Assembly (NCBI RefSeq): GCF_006175945.1
Contig: NZ_VAJL01000001.1
Location: 124,001-188,000 of the forward strand
Reading direction: 5' to 3'
Length of the DNA stretch: 64,000 nucleotides
Source of the DNA: Chryseobacterium mulctrae
GTDB taxonomy: Bacteria > Bacteroidota > Bacteroidia > Flavobacteriales > Weeksellaceae
Part shown: one piece after another, positions 27,144 through 35,355 of the stretch
Layout: every line of letters begins with the position of its first letter
Position numbering within the stretch: position 1 is the stretch's first letter
The notes under the pieces: generated by a model
Told to the model about the DNA's origin: nothing
The model's input: the letters and a program-made list of their open reading frames with translations, nothing else
The model's database searches: none
Position numbers and translations under genes: made by a program

Positions 27144-27967
27144 TTATAAATTTTTTATCATTTCAAATTGATTAATATTGTTAGTTAGCCCCTGTTTTTC
27201 TAAAAATATTTTCAGGTTTTCAGCAGCTTCGTCCATATTGTTGAGTTGTACTTTTTCGTTGGACAGTCGCTGCTGTACTTCTGCAAGCAGTTGTGTCCCA
27301 ATGCCTTTTCGACGGTACTGTAGAGCTACTGCCATCTGATAGATCCTTTTGTTAATGGGACCAAAAAGGATATATCCGATTAATTCTGAACCTATAAAAG
27401 CCCCCAATGCAACAGGGTGCGCCTCATCCATACTTGGAGCATCACTCTGCCAACTGGGCGAAATGTCCCAGAAAGATTGAAAAGTTTCCCATAAAAGCTC
27501 ATGTAAAGGTTCAACATATGCTATATTTGAAAGAGCTGTTGTTTGTAGTTTACCATCAAAGCATAATAATTTGCGCTGGATTGTGAATCCATTTTTCTCA
27601 TAAGCACGAATGGCAGATTGGTTACTTTCAATTACTTCCAAAACCAGTTGCTTTACTTGGTTATCTTCAAAAAACGGTTGTATATAGTCGTACATTTTTC
27701 CTACAAGACCTTGTCCACGGTATTCGGGTAAAACCCCTGTTCCAGCGTTGTATACTGTCGTTTTGTTATCTACTGACCGCACGCCGTGCATAATAAAAGC
27801 AATTAATAGGTCTTCTTTAAAAACTCCTACCGACCATTCCAGAAGTATGTTCTCCGATGCCATTTTAGCGTATTCAGTTGAAAGGGTACAATATAGTCGG
27901 CAAAAGCATCGTTAATAGCATTCAATAAGTCGGGAATGTCCTGTTCTGTCAATCTGCGTATTTGCAT
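27144..27967 (-). pseudogene. Tandem-GNAT acetyltransferase with N-terminal frameshift
   Basis: The natural start is ATG at 27967, giving MQIRRLTEQDIPDLLNAIND and on to YIVPFQLNT, a normal GNAT N-terminus. Around 27865-27875 the frame shifts by one base and the rest continues as the ORF starting at 27863. That ORF holds two GNAT domains: VLPEYRGQGLVGKMYDYI with LEVIESNQSAIRAYEKNGF, and LQYRRKGIGTQLLAEVQ. The frameshift probably inactivates or shortens the product. It lies 41 bases behind the S66 peptidase gene on the same strand. The pair resembles the McC-immunity combination of a GNAT (MccE-like) and MccF. Confidence 0.7.
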
Positions 27968-28008
27968 ATTTTGTTTTTTAAACTATAAAAATACTTATAA
28001 TAGTTCTT

Positions 28009-28427
28009 TTAACTGACACCACTTTCCAATATTGAAAACGTTTTGTCAATACAGTTGATTTCCGCCAGTCTTCCATAAGGAATTGTAAAGGTTGGGCAAG
28101 TATGACCGAAATCCATTCGGGTAATAACAGGTAAATCTGATAAGTCTTCTTCATCCAGCACTTTCAACAATTCAATTTCGTACTGTTCAGTATATCGATT
28201 GTCATAAGGCCTACCAAAAATAATACCTTTTGCAATTTGAAGTATTCCTAAAGCAGCATAGCTTCTTAACCACCATCGAATATATTCTGGTTTGGGCATA
28301 TCTTCTGAGGTTTCAAAAAACAGTATGCTATCTTGCCATACTTCCAAATCAGGCCAGTAATCAATTCCTTTGAGCATTTCCAGCACTTCCATACAGCCTC
28401 CGATTAAACGTCCTTGTACGATTGAAC
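28009..28427 (-). pseudogene. S66 (MccF/LD-carboxypeptidase-like) peptidase, C-terminal half cut off by the IS
   Basis: This half begins at the IS junction with SIVQGRLIGGCMEVLEMLKG. It contains the Glu/His part of the S66 catalytic site: FFETSEDMPKPEYIRWWLR and MDFGHTCPTFTIPYG, with KGIIFGRP between. Joined to 29923-30548 across one copy of the direct repeat, it restores LRGRSIVQGRLIGG without a frame change. Alone it lacks the catalytic Ser. A start codon supplied by the IS (28440) gives a 143-residue ORF, but function is improbable. Confidence 0.85.
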
Positions 28428-28485
28428 TGTACGTCTTCAAACTAACTTGGACATTTTGGAATAAATCCTTAAGGAGTATTTAGGG

Positions 28486-29493
28486 TTATAAATTTATAAA
28501 TTTCTGTTGAAAATACAACTGTCTTCTTTTTCGGATTGAATCCGATTTTATTTGTCTTCTTTTTTCCAAAATTTGCTCAGATCTTCCGAAGTACACATCT
28601 GCTGGAGGAAGGTTTTTCAAAGATTCGTGATATCGCTTGTTATTGTAGTTTTCTACGAATTTTTCTAAAGCTTCCACAAGTTCTTCAGGATGATAGAAGT
28701 GATTGAGTTTTACCACATTTTTCATCGTTCTGTGGTATCGTTCTATTTTCCCTTGGGTTTGCGGATGCATCGGCTTTCCGTGAACCTGCTTCATCTTCAA
28801 ATCGTCTTTCAGGTAGGTTCTGAGTTCGTTTGATATGTAGCAGGAACCATTGTCTGAGAGTAATTTCGGTTTGGCTTTAGACTTTAATTTTGCTTTTTCA
28901 ATCGCTGTATTTACTGTTCTTTTCACATCTTCAGCCTTCATCGAATCACAGAGTTCCCAGTGGATGATATACCTGCTGTAGTCGTCTAAAACAGTGCTCA
29001 GATAGTACCAACCCCAACCAATCACTTTAAAATAAGTGAAATCTGTTTGCCACATTTGATGCACAAATTCTGTCTTATCCTTAAATTCATTTGCTGCTGA
29101 AAGTAAAAAATGATTCGGTGCAGGGATTAAATCCCGTTGCTTCAAAATCCTGTAAACACTGGATTCTGAGATGAAAATACCTTGTTCATCGGTAATTTTG
29201 TGCGCCAGTTCTCTTGAGGAAAGTTCTGTATGTTCCAAAGCGATTTCTACTACCAAATCTTTTTGTTCTTCCGGAATGCTATTCCATTGTCTTTTAGATG
29301 TTCTTTTGGACGTTTCCAAGCCATCGTAGCCGTTTTCAAGGTATTTCTGATACCACTTATAGAAAGTACTTCTTGCAATCCCAAAGCTTTCCAAGGTTCG
29401 TTTTACACCAATTTCACTCGTAGTAACTTCTTGAATAATTTCGTATTTCTCACTTGCTGATAATCTCATAAACTTTCTGTATTTATGGGTCAA
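28486..29493 (-). CDS. IS3-family transposase OrfB (DDE integrase)
   Basis: A 335-residue catalytic part of the transposase. It has a HTH_21-like N-terminal region (ERTSKRQWNSIP zone), then the rve-type DDE core: WQTDFTYFKVIGWGWYYLSTVLDDYSRYI, with LLSDNGSCYIS and QGKIERYHRTMKN giving the D, D and E. The annotated start is a TTG overlapping the OrfA stop (TTGA). It is more likely expressed as an OrfAB fusion by -1 slippage on the A8 run at 29510-29517, which reads into KKKLRHAGLTHKYRKF. Complete in length. Confidence 0.88.
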   Translation of the reverse strand: MTHKYRKFMRLSASEKYEIIQEVTTSEIGVKRTLESFGIARSTFYKWYQKYLENGYDGLETSKRTSKRQWNSIPEEQKDLVVEIALEHTELSSRELAHKITDEQGIFISESSVYRILKQRDLIPAPNHFLLSAANEFKDKTEFVHQMWQTDFTYFKVIGWGWYYLSTVLDDYSRYIIHWELCDSMKAEDVKRTVNTAIEKAKLKSKAKPKLLSDNGSCYISNELRTYLKDDLKMKQVHGKPMHPQTQGKIERYHRTMKNVVKLNHFYHPEELVEALEKFVENYNNKRYHESLKNLPPADVYFGRSEQILEKRRQIKSDSIRKRRQLYFQQKFINL

Positions 29494-29873
29494 TCCAGCA
29501 TGTCTAAGCTTTTTTTTACAATGTCATAGCGCAGAACCAAATCGGCAACCATTTCCTTCAGTCGGGCATTCTCTTTCTTCAAATCCGACACTTCATCACT
29601 CGTGGCTTCTCTAATGACATCGCCGTTGAGTCGTTTTTTACCGGCTTCCATAAATTCTTTGTTCCAGGAATAAAACTGAGATTGGGCAATATTATGCTGT
29701 CGGCATAGTTCCGCTACAGAAGTTTCTGCACGAAGCCCTTCCATTACGATTAAAATTTTCTGCTCGGCTGTAAAGATCCTCCTTGTATTTTTACGGATGT
29801 CTTTTATGAATTTTTCGGAACTTTTCTTTTTAGGTGTTTCCATAATTAAATGTAATTCTTTTTTTGAAAACAC
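29490..29873 (-). CDS. IS3-family transposase OrfA (helix-turn-helix)
   Basis: A 127-residue DNA-binding part of the transposase. The HTH_8/IS3 motif is FTAEQKILIVMEGLRAETSVAELCRQHNIAQSQFYSWNKEF, here about residues 34-75 (first 20: see FTAEQKILIVMEGL). A C-terminal leucine-zipper-like helix, LKKENARLKEMVADLVLRYD, mediates oligomerisation. The gene ends shortly after the sequence GTAAAAAAAAGC, a typical programmed -1 frameshift site that joins it to OrfB. Confidence 0.88.
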   Translation of the reverse strand: MFSKKELHLIMETPKKKSSEKFIKDIRKNTRRIFTAEQKILIVMEGLRAETSVAELCRQHNIAQSQFYSWNKEFMEAGKKRLNGDVIREATSDEVSDLKKENARLKEMVADLVLRYDIVKKSLDMLD

Positions 29874-29922
29874 TCCTTAACTTTTATACTATATAGTGTC
29901 TACTTTTTGCTGACGATTTACA

Positions 29923-30548
29923 ACGATTGAACGTCCCCTTAAAAAATTCCATCCTGTCGTAGGTGTCAAGCTTCGTTTTATATCTTGTAAAGAAATATCA
30001 AACCAATCAAGGAATTCGGTAGTCCAGCCTTCGTTGTTTGGATCAATTTGTTTAATCTCTTTTGCGGAAAACAAGGTTCTTTTAATATCGTTAATCTGAT
30101 AAGTATGCATGGCATGATTTTCTGCAAATCCCACCAAAAGAGAGGTGCCGTAAAAAGAACTTAAACCCGCTTTAAGACAGATAAAGTGTGTTATCGTGCT
30201 ATCAGAAAACCCAAGAAATATCTTAGGGTTTTCTTTAATGACAGCCAGATCAATATATTTCAATATCCGAACACTGTCATCTCCACCAATGTTTGAAATA
30301 ATTCCCTTAATAGAAGTATCTGAAAATGCCTCCATCAAATCATAAGCTCTGGCTTCCGGATTATCATAGATCCATTGTGCAGATTGTAATGCATGCTTAG
30401 TCTCTACAACATCAAGATCGAAAATCTTATTTAAGCGTTCTTTTCCTTTCTGATATCGGTAGGGTAATTCACCAGCAGCACCCCATGACATAGAAATAGA
30501 GGCTATTTTATCACCAGCGTTTAAACCTTTTGGGGCAATTAACTTCAT
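29923..30548 (-). pseudogene. S66 (MccF/LD-carboxypeptidase-like) peptidase, N-terminal half
   Basis: The half up to the IS junction. It starts best at ATG 30548 (MKLIAPKGLNAGDKIASIS), because an ATG at 30599 adds residues outside the family. It contains NIGGDDSVRILKYIDL and FLGFSDSTITHF, whose Ser is the S66 nucleophile. It ends GRSIV at the insertion, after which ten IS-derived codons lead to a stop. S66 enzymes are L,D-carboxypeptidases in murein recycling or MccF-type hydrolases that detoxify microcin C-like nucleotide antibiotics. The loop arrangement and GNAT neighbour favour the latter. Confidence 0.85.
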
Positions 30549-30851
30549 AGGTAGAATTTGTAATCCACTAAAATATAAACTTATTCTTAATCTACCCAAC
30601 AGGTTATTTTACTTTTGTAATATTTTCAATGTTTTTGTAAATATATTTTTTCTGATGTAATCTGTAATAGCTTTTTCAATACTATGATCCAAATAATACT
30701 TTTCTAGATTGATGTTTGTTATGGTTGATTTTCTTTTTTCCAGCTAAATGTGTACTTATGGTTTAAAATATTAAATAGCTACAACATATTAAATATTAAA
30801 TTAAATAGAATCTTCTTTAATTAACGATTATATATGCTATTTAACAAAAAA

Positions 30852-32300
30852 TCAAACTTTTACTATCATCTTTTCTATTGCATTTACAGCAGATTGTAAT
30901 TCCTGTTCGTTCATTGATGCAAATCCAAATCGAAAAGAATTTAATTCATAATCAAACCTTACTATCTGCAAAGACTCATTTAATTGTAGTTGTTCAACAG
31001 AAAATCCATCATTAAGTTTAATCCAAACGGCCATTCCTCCCGTGGGTAAATTATAAGAAATATATTGACCTAATTTTTCTTTCAGCAATGCATCTAAAAA
31101 ATCCCTACGCTCATGATAACATTTTTTCGCTTTTTTAAGATGTCGCTTTAGCTCACCCTCTTTGATAATAGATGCCAAAGCATTCTGCATATATCCATCG
31201 CCACCCACATCTATTATTTTTCTGAACGCAGTGCATTGATCAATGAAATTTTTCGGAGCTACCATAAAACCAATACGCAAAGCAGGATCTAATAACTTGG
31301 AAAAAGAACCAATATAAATCACGTTTCCATTATGGTTACTGCTTGCTAAAGGTAGATAAGGCGAAGAAGTATAATGATAATCATAGTCATAATCATCTTC
31401 TATAATAACAAACGAAAATTGCTTGGAAAGTTCCAGTAATTTCATCCTTCTTTCCACGCTTAATGTTACAGTTGTGGGGTAATGATGATGCGGAATTACA
31501 TATACGGCATCAATTTTTTTCCGCTTACAAGTCTTTTCAATGACATCTGTATCAATCCCTTTGTCATCTACAGTTATTTCGATAATATTTGCTTTGGCTT
31601 CTTCAAAAGTTTTATTGGCAATTGGGTAATTAGGCTTACCTACAATGATATTGGATGAACGCCTTAAAAGTAATTGAGCAGCCAAATAAATACTCATTTG
31701 TGCCCCGTGAGTAATTAAAATATTATCTTCAGAAATATTTAGCCCCCTTGTTAATGAAAGATATTTGACCAGCTCTTGCCGCAGTTTCAACGTTCCTTGC
31801 GCTGTTCCTATGTTTGCATTTTTAATAGCATACTTTTTTGAAGTAAGCGCACGGTATGTTTTCAACAAATCATCTATTGGCGATAATCTTACATCAGGAT
31901 GTCCGTCATCAATAATGATTTCAGGATAGGAAATATCCTTTTTATCAATCGTATTTTCTTCTATGACCCTAAAAGGTATATTCAAATTACTTTCGTAAGG
32001 TCTCAAAACATTAGGTTCTCCCCATTTTTTCGGTTTCAGTAATGGAATATGCTCTGATACAGCAACATATTTTCTTGGAATAATCATAATCCAATCTTGT
32101 GCGTCCAGCTCCTCGTAGCCTTTAATGATGGTCTTGCGATGTACACCCAGTATTTTAGCTAATTCACGACTACTTGGCAAGCGCATTTCTGCTTTCAATG
32201 TGCCATTTCTAATTGCATTGATAATTGATATAGCAATTTGTCTGTATATAGGAACTTTGCTTTTTTTATCTATAATAATGATGTGTTCGTATGGCAACAT
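30852..32300 (-). CDS. MocR/PdxR-type regulator (GntR wHTH fused to aminotransferase domain)
   Basis: A 482-residue regulator. The N-terminal GntR winged helix (about 15-80) has LKAEMRLPSSRELAKILGVH and TIIKGYEELDAQDW. The PLP-binding aminotransferase-like domain shows IIEDDYDYDYHY and YIGSFSKLLDPALRIGFM, with Lys as PLP anchor. It is divergent from a GNAT gene (32389), and the 88-base gap holds an inverted repeat. It is a paralog-level relative of the regulator at 18449, not a duplicate. Target is probably the divergent GNAT and itself. Confidence 0.88.
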   Translation of the reverse strand: MLPYEHIIIIDKKSKVPIYRQIAISIINAIRNGTLKAEMRLPSSRELAKILGVHRKTIIKGYEELDAQDWIMIIPRKYVAVSEHIPLLKPKKWGEPNVLRPYESNLNIPFRVIEENTIDKKDISYPEIIIDDGHPDVRLSPIDDLLKTYRALTSKKYAIKNANIGTAQGTLKLRQELVKYLSLTRGLNISEDNILITHGAQMSIYLAAQLLLRRSSNIIVGKPNYPIANKTFEEAKANIIEITVDDKGIDTDVIEKTCKRKKIDAVYVIPHHHYPTTVTLSVERRMKLLELSKQFSFVIIEDDYDYDYHYTSSPYLPLASSNHNGNVIYIGSFSKLLDPALRIGFMVAPKNFIDQCTAFRKIIDVGGDGYMQNALASIIKEGELKRHLKKAKKCYHERRDFLDALLKEKLGQYISYNLPTGGMAVWIKLNDGFSVEQLQLNESLQIVRFDYELNSFRFGFASMNEQELQSAVNAIEKMIVKV

Positions 32301-32302
32301 TC

Positions 32303-32362
32303 TGGACTATCCTTTATATATAAATTGGGCTACAAATATAGTCCAATTGAATTCTAAATTTG
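32303..32362. promoter_or_regulatory. Divergent promoter region with inverted repeat TGGACTAT/ATAGTCCA
   Basis: TGGACTAT at 32303-32310 and ATAGTCCA at 32338-32345 form a perfect 8-base inverted repeat with centres 35 bases apart. The right half overlaps TATATTTG read on the minus strand (32340 to 32333), a -7 box for the MocR gene. TAAATTTG at 32355-32362 is a -7 box for the GNAT gene. The arrangement fits one regulator acting on both promoters. Confidence 0.5.
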
Positions 32363-32388
32363 TTATCTAATTATAAATATTTAAAGTA

Positions 32389-32835
32389 ATGAATTACAAC
32401 ATTAAAAAAGTAGGTTTAAAAGATTTGAATACAACAGCAGAATTATTTAACCAATATCGGGTATTTTACCGTCAGCAGGATGATTATGGAAAATGTAAAA
32501 AATTTATTCAAGAACGGTTAGACAATGAGCAATCTAATATTTTCATTGTTTATGTGGAAAACAAAGCAGTCGGCTTTGTACAATTGTACAAACTCTATAA
32601 TTACATCAAATTGGAAAAGCAGTGGCTATTGAGTGATTTGTTTGTTCATCCTGACTACAGAGGCAAAGGTCTTTCGGTAGCCTTGATAGACAGGGCAAAA
32701 AAATGGTGTGATGAGACAGGAGCTTGCGGACTGATGCTTGAAACCGAAAAAACAAACGAAATAGGTAATAAATTATATCCGCGTTGCGGTTTTGAATACG
32801 ACAACAATCACAATTACTACTATTGGTGGAGATAA
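32389..32835 (+). CDS. GNAT-family N-acetyltransferase
   Basis: A 148-residue single-domain GNAT enzyme. It shows the order of motifs C, D, A and B: LNTTAELFNQYRVFYRQ, AVGFVQLYKLY, LLSDLFVHPDYRGKGLSVALI with the acetyl-CoA loop YRGKGLS, and LMLETEKTNEIGNKLYPRCGF. The YYYWW terminus is typical of small amino-acid or polyamine acetyltransferases. It is divergent from the MocR regulator and likely under its control. Substrate unknown. Confidence 0.88.
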   Translation: MNYNIKKVGLKDLNTTAELFNQYRVFYRQQDDYGKCKKFIQERLDNEQSNIFIVYVENKAVGFVQLYKLYNYIKLEKQWLLSDLFVHPDYRGKGLSVALIDRAKKWCDETGACGLMLETEKTNEIGNKLYPRCGFEYDNNHNYYYWWR

Positions 32836-32867
32836 AAAAGACGGCGGACTGCATCAGTTTGCCTAAT

Positions 32868-32937
32868 GGTCGGGTGATCGAGTGGTTAGATACGGGATAG
32901 CAATATCCTTTACAATGGTTCAAATCCATTCCCGACC
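32868..32937 (+). ncRNA. tRNA-like sequence with a shortened anticodon arm
   Basis: A 70-base sequence that folds as a tRNA in three arms. The acceptor stem is GGTCGGG/CCCGACC (7 bp, perfect). A D-arm ATC/GAT has loop GAGTGGTTA with the expected GG. The T-arm AATGG-TTCAAAT-CCATT is perfect with a normal T-loop. The anticodon arm is abnormal: either GGATA-GCAA-TATCC with a four-base loop or GGGAT-AGCAAT-ATCCT with six. No T33-anticodon arrangement results, and CCA is not encoded. It is either a decayed tRNA or a non-decoding tRNA mimic. Confidence 0.45.
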
Positions 32938-33037
32938 TCTTTACAGAAATGAAAATTGAACTGCAATATTGGGAAAACAATATTTATAGTAATTCGTTTT
33001 CTAGCTATATTTTTTCCATATTAAAAATTATTTCACA

Positions 33038-33541
33038 TCAAACTTTGTTTATTTCATTGTAAAGCTCAGTATAATAGCTTGTGAGATTTTCAATATTAAA
33101 TCCCTGATTCAAACCGCTCGGATTGGGTAATATCCATACTGTGGCATTTTGAATTTTTTCAGATTGTTTTCCCCAAGTTATATTTTTTTTCCCTGAAAAC
33201 ACAGCATAAGCCGGTTTTCCTAAAAACGCAATATATCTTGGATTATAATGTGCTATTTTTTCTTGAAATATTTCAAATGAAAGTTCAAATTCCTCTTTTG
33301 AAAGTTCGTCTGCGCGTACTGTTGGTCTTTCTACAGCAGTGGTAAGACCGTATCCGAAAATTAAAATATCTGTATCATTTATAGCTTCTATTTGATAGGG
33401 CGTAAAACCTGCCAAATGAAGAACTTTCCAAAAACGGTTGCTTTTTCCGGAAAAATGATGTTCGTCCAACGCTGATTTTAAACCAGGGTTAATTCCACAA
33501 AAAAGAATACTAAGATTATTTGCAATAATGTCTGTTAACAT
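33038..33541 (-). CDS. mug: G/U mismatch-specific DNA glycosylase (MUG/TDG family)
   Basis: A 167-residue DNA repair enzyme that removes uracil or ethenocytosine from mismatched DNA. The first active-site motif is FCGINPGLKSA (about 14-24), with Asn in place of the catalytic Asp of other uracil glycosylases, as in MUG/TDG. The second is LPNPSGLNQGF (about 136-146), the DNA-intercalating loop. FWKVLHLAGFTP and DILIFGYGLTTAVERPT are conserved family segments. Length is as expected for Mug. It stands alone on the minus strand. Confidence 0.9.
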   Translation of the reverse strand: MLTDIIANNLSILFCGINPGLKSALDEHHFSGKSNRFWKVLHLAGFTPYQIEAINDTDILIFGYGLTTAVERPTVRADELSKEEFELSFEIFQEKIAHYNPRYIAFLGKPAYAVFSGKKNITWGKQSEKIQNATVWILPNPSGLNQGFNIENLTSYYTELYNEINKV

Positions 33542-33713
33542 AAAGATTTAGTTTAAAACAATATTATGGAATTTATAATCAACAAGCAATCTTACGATTA
33601 AAACTATACTATTCGTATTTACAAACACAGGTTTTTAGTAATACAAAATAATGAAAAGTTCAGATTGATCAAAACTTAAAAGCTATCTATAAGTTTTCTA
33701 ATGAGCTAGAATA

Positions 33714-33748
33714 ATAAAAAAGAACAGATAAATAAATTATCTGTTCTT
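33714..33748 (-). terminator. Rho-independent terminator of the cold-shock gene
   Basis: Read on the minus strand, AGAACAGATAA pairs with TTATCTGTTCT (arms 33721-33731 and 33737-33747, 5-base loop), followed by a run of six Ts. It lies 30 bases after the csp stop codon. Confidence 0.85.
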
Positions 33749-33777
33749 AATATTATACTGTATTTTATTAAGTGAAG

Positions 33778-33969
33778 CTACGCTATCTTAACATTAACTG
33801 CATTAACACCTTTATTTCCATTTTGTAAATCGAATGTTACCACATCATTTTCACGAATGTTATCTATTAAACCCGAAGTGTGTACAAAAATGTCTTGACC
33901 ACCTGTAGATGGAGTAATAAAACCAAATCCTTTGGTATCGTTAAAGAATTTTACCGTTCCTTGTTGCAT
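33778..33969 (-). CDS. Cold-shock protein (CspA family)
   Basis: A 63-residue single-stranded nucleic-acid-binding OB-fold protein. RNP1 is KGFGFI (about 13-18) and RNP2 is DIFVHTSGL (about 26-34). The N-terminus QQGTVKFFNDTKGFGF is typical of the family. It acts as an RNA chaperone. A terminator follows it and a long AT-rich upstream region precedes it, as is common for cold-shock genes with a regulated 5' leader. Confidence 0.93.
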   Translation of the reverse strand: MQQGTVKFFNDTKGFGFITPSTGGQDIFVHTSGLIDNIRENDVVTFDLQNGNKGVNAVNVKIA

Positions 33970-34922
33970 TGTATTATGTATTAAAAAAATTATTGTATTT
34001 TATTTTTTAGGATAAATTATCCTATTGCCCTGATTTAAAAATCAAAACGATAATAAATTTTTGAAAGAAAAATATGGATGTATAGAATTTAAGAGTGAAA
34101 ATCGAACTTCTTAAAAGGTAGTGCACCTAAAATATTAATGACAAAATTGAGTGTCTTTATTAGCTATAAACGAAAAATAAACCAACATTAAATTTCAGAT
34201 ACAAATAACCAGAACCTTATTATTTTACAATAATAAGATAAAATAATTTAATTTTGCAATTATATTATTAAAAAAAGGATTTAATTTTTATAAATTTATA
34301 AATTTCATCCTCGTTGTTTTTGAGGGATATCAAAGAACTCGTGAAAAGAATTTTTATAAGAAAACTAAAAATATTTTAGAGTGAATGTTGTTATTCTGTA
34401 TTTGCATCAGTAAAAAGCCATTTCTCAGCAGAAATGATAAATAATGATCTTTATTAATTTGCAAGTTTTAATGATAGATATTAAAGAATCAATTGAATAT
34501 TAATAGAAGAATGCAGGATTCAAAAAACTAAGTTACATAATAATGTGGTATCTTATTACTAATTCATTTTTTTAAATTCATAATTTCACCTTTAAATAGC
34601 AAACAAGGACCATTTAATACATTATCATCAAATACTTGCCCACGTGAAAGAAGCATGCCATACGAACATTATTCAACAAAAAAACAAGAAATCTATTTTG
34701 AGATTGTGATCATAGTTGCATCTTTTAAATTTGTATTTACAGTCTTACCACTTATATCCTATTGTGAAGAAAACAGATCTTAAGATATACATACGGTGTC
34801 TTCATTCTGATAGTGTGAAAATTTTATCTTGACATCAAACAACTCCTTTATTACAGACTCAATAATAACCTATTTTGGTGTTCCACTTTTTATCGATTCA
34901 CCACCCTTCAATGCAATGATAT
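33970..34922. other. 953-base gene-free region between csp and the integration module
   Basis: No ORF with protein-like features is seen on either strand. The part next to csp should contain its promoter and leader. A perfect 9-bp inverted repeat CTTATTATT/AATAATAAG lies at 34216-34237, and TAATTTTG (34249-34256) could serve as a plus-strand -7 box. The rest looks like decayed AT-rich sequence at a mobile-element boundary. Confidence 0.5.
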
Positions 34923-35121
34923 TTCATAGTGTGGTAACTTTAATTGTTAATAATTTACTTTTTGTTACCACTTTCTGCAAGATGTACAATCGTTAGACTG
35001 CCTATTGGTCGGGTTTCCCTGAGTTTTTCGTGACCTATTTTCAAATTTTCAGGATGGGTCACGAAAAGGGTCATATAAATCGTGACCTGTTTTGATTTTT
35101 TTTGACTCTAGCGTAAAACAA

Positions 35122-35155
35122 AAAACGCTGCAAACATTGATTTTTACAGCGTTTT
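35122..35155 (+). terminator. Imperfect hairpin AAAACGCTG.../...CAGCGTTTT
   Basis: The arms AAAACGCTGcAAA and TTTtTACAGCGTTTT pair with one or two mismatches around a short loop. The counterpart at 60093-60126 is perfect, so this is a conserved structural element, probably a bidirectional terminator insulating the integrase promoter. Confidence 0.6.
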
Positions 35156-35178
35156 AACTTATTTTTAGTTTCTCAACC

Positions 35179-35202
35179 AGCGGAGAGTGAGGGAAATGAA
35201 CC
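35179..35202. other. Attachment-site-like segment resembling the 3' end of a tRNA-Ser
   Basis: AGCGGAGAGTGAGGGAAATG followed by AACC reads on the minus strand as GGTT..T..CCCT..CTCTCCGCT, the T-arm and acceptor end of a bacterial tRNA-Ser. The right-hand copy at 60149-60172 is closer to the tRNA (GCGGAGAGAGAGGGA). Integrases often use tRNA 3' ends as attachment sites, so this is a candidate att core or its remnant. Confidence 0.5.
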
Positions 35203-35301
35203 TTGTTAAAATTAACATATCTAACTTTATATAAGTATTCTATTTATCAATATTTTAAGTATATTTGTATCAATGAAAACAAGTTGTTTTTATGTTTAAT
35301 T

Positions 35302-35355
35302 ATGAAAGTATTAGCACCTAATTTAGCACCTTATGAATTCTACCTTCAAACTTAA
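35302..35355 (+). CDS. Possible leader peptide overlapping the integrase start
   Basis: ATG 35302 opens a 17-codon ORF (MKVLAPNLAPYEFYLQT) that overlaps the integrase start codon at 35333 in another frame. It carries a direct repeat TTAGCACCT...TTAGCACCT. The same ORF stands before the right-hand integrase (60272-60325). Conservation in both copies suggests translational coupling or control of integrase expression. Confidence 0.35.
   Translation: MKVLAPNLAPYEFYLQT

Larger units (their letters stand above)
28428..29922 (-). mobile_element. IS3-family insertion sequence (1495 bp)
   Basis: The element starts TGTACGTC and ends in the opposite sense TGTAAATC, the TG...CA ends of IS3-family elements. 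The first bases of the two ends share scattered identity (TGTA..TC..CA). It encodes OrfA and OrfB on the minus strand with a slippery A8G run between them. It splits the S66 peptidase gene. ACGATTGAAC is present directly outside both ends (28418-28427 and 29923-29932); a 10-base duplication is long for this family. Confidence 0.85.
34923..35332. repeat. Integration-module control region, left copy
   Basis: This 410-base region matches 59893-60302 closely. It begins at the ATG (on the minus strand) that starts the integrase of the right copy, although no integrase follows here on that side. It holds an inverted pair GTGGTAAC/GTTACCAC (34931-34938, 34964-34971). GTGACC-type sites lie at 35029-35035, 35056-35063, 35068-35074 and 35081-35087 in alternating orientation. 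A hairpin (35122-35155) and a tRNA-Ser-like segment (35179-35202) follow. The site density suggests integrase arm-type binding and a recombination core. Confidence 0.75.

Noticed and set aside
32606..32980. 124-codon minus-strand ORF across the GNAT gene and the tRNA-like sequence
   Set aside because: It is antisense to a clear GNAT gene and crosses a structured RNA-like region; composition is not protein-like.
34925..34927. Remnant of a CTnDOT-type integrase at the left control region
   Set aside because: The ATG is conserved, but the following minus-strand codons (MKYHCIEGW, then stop) show no similarity to the right-hand integrase; the homology ends at the start codon.
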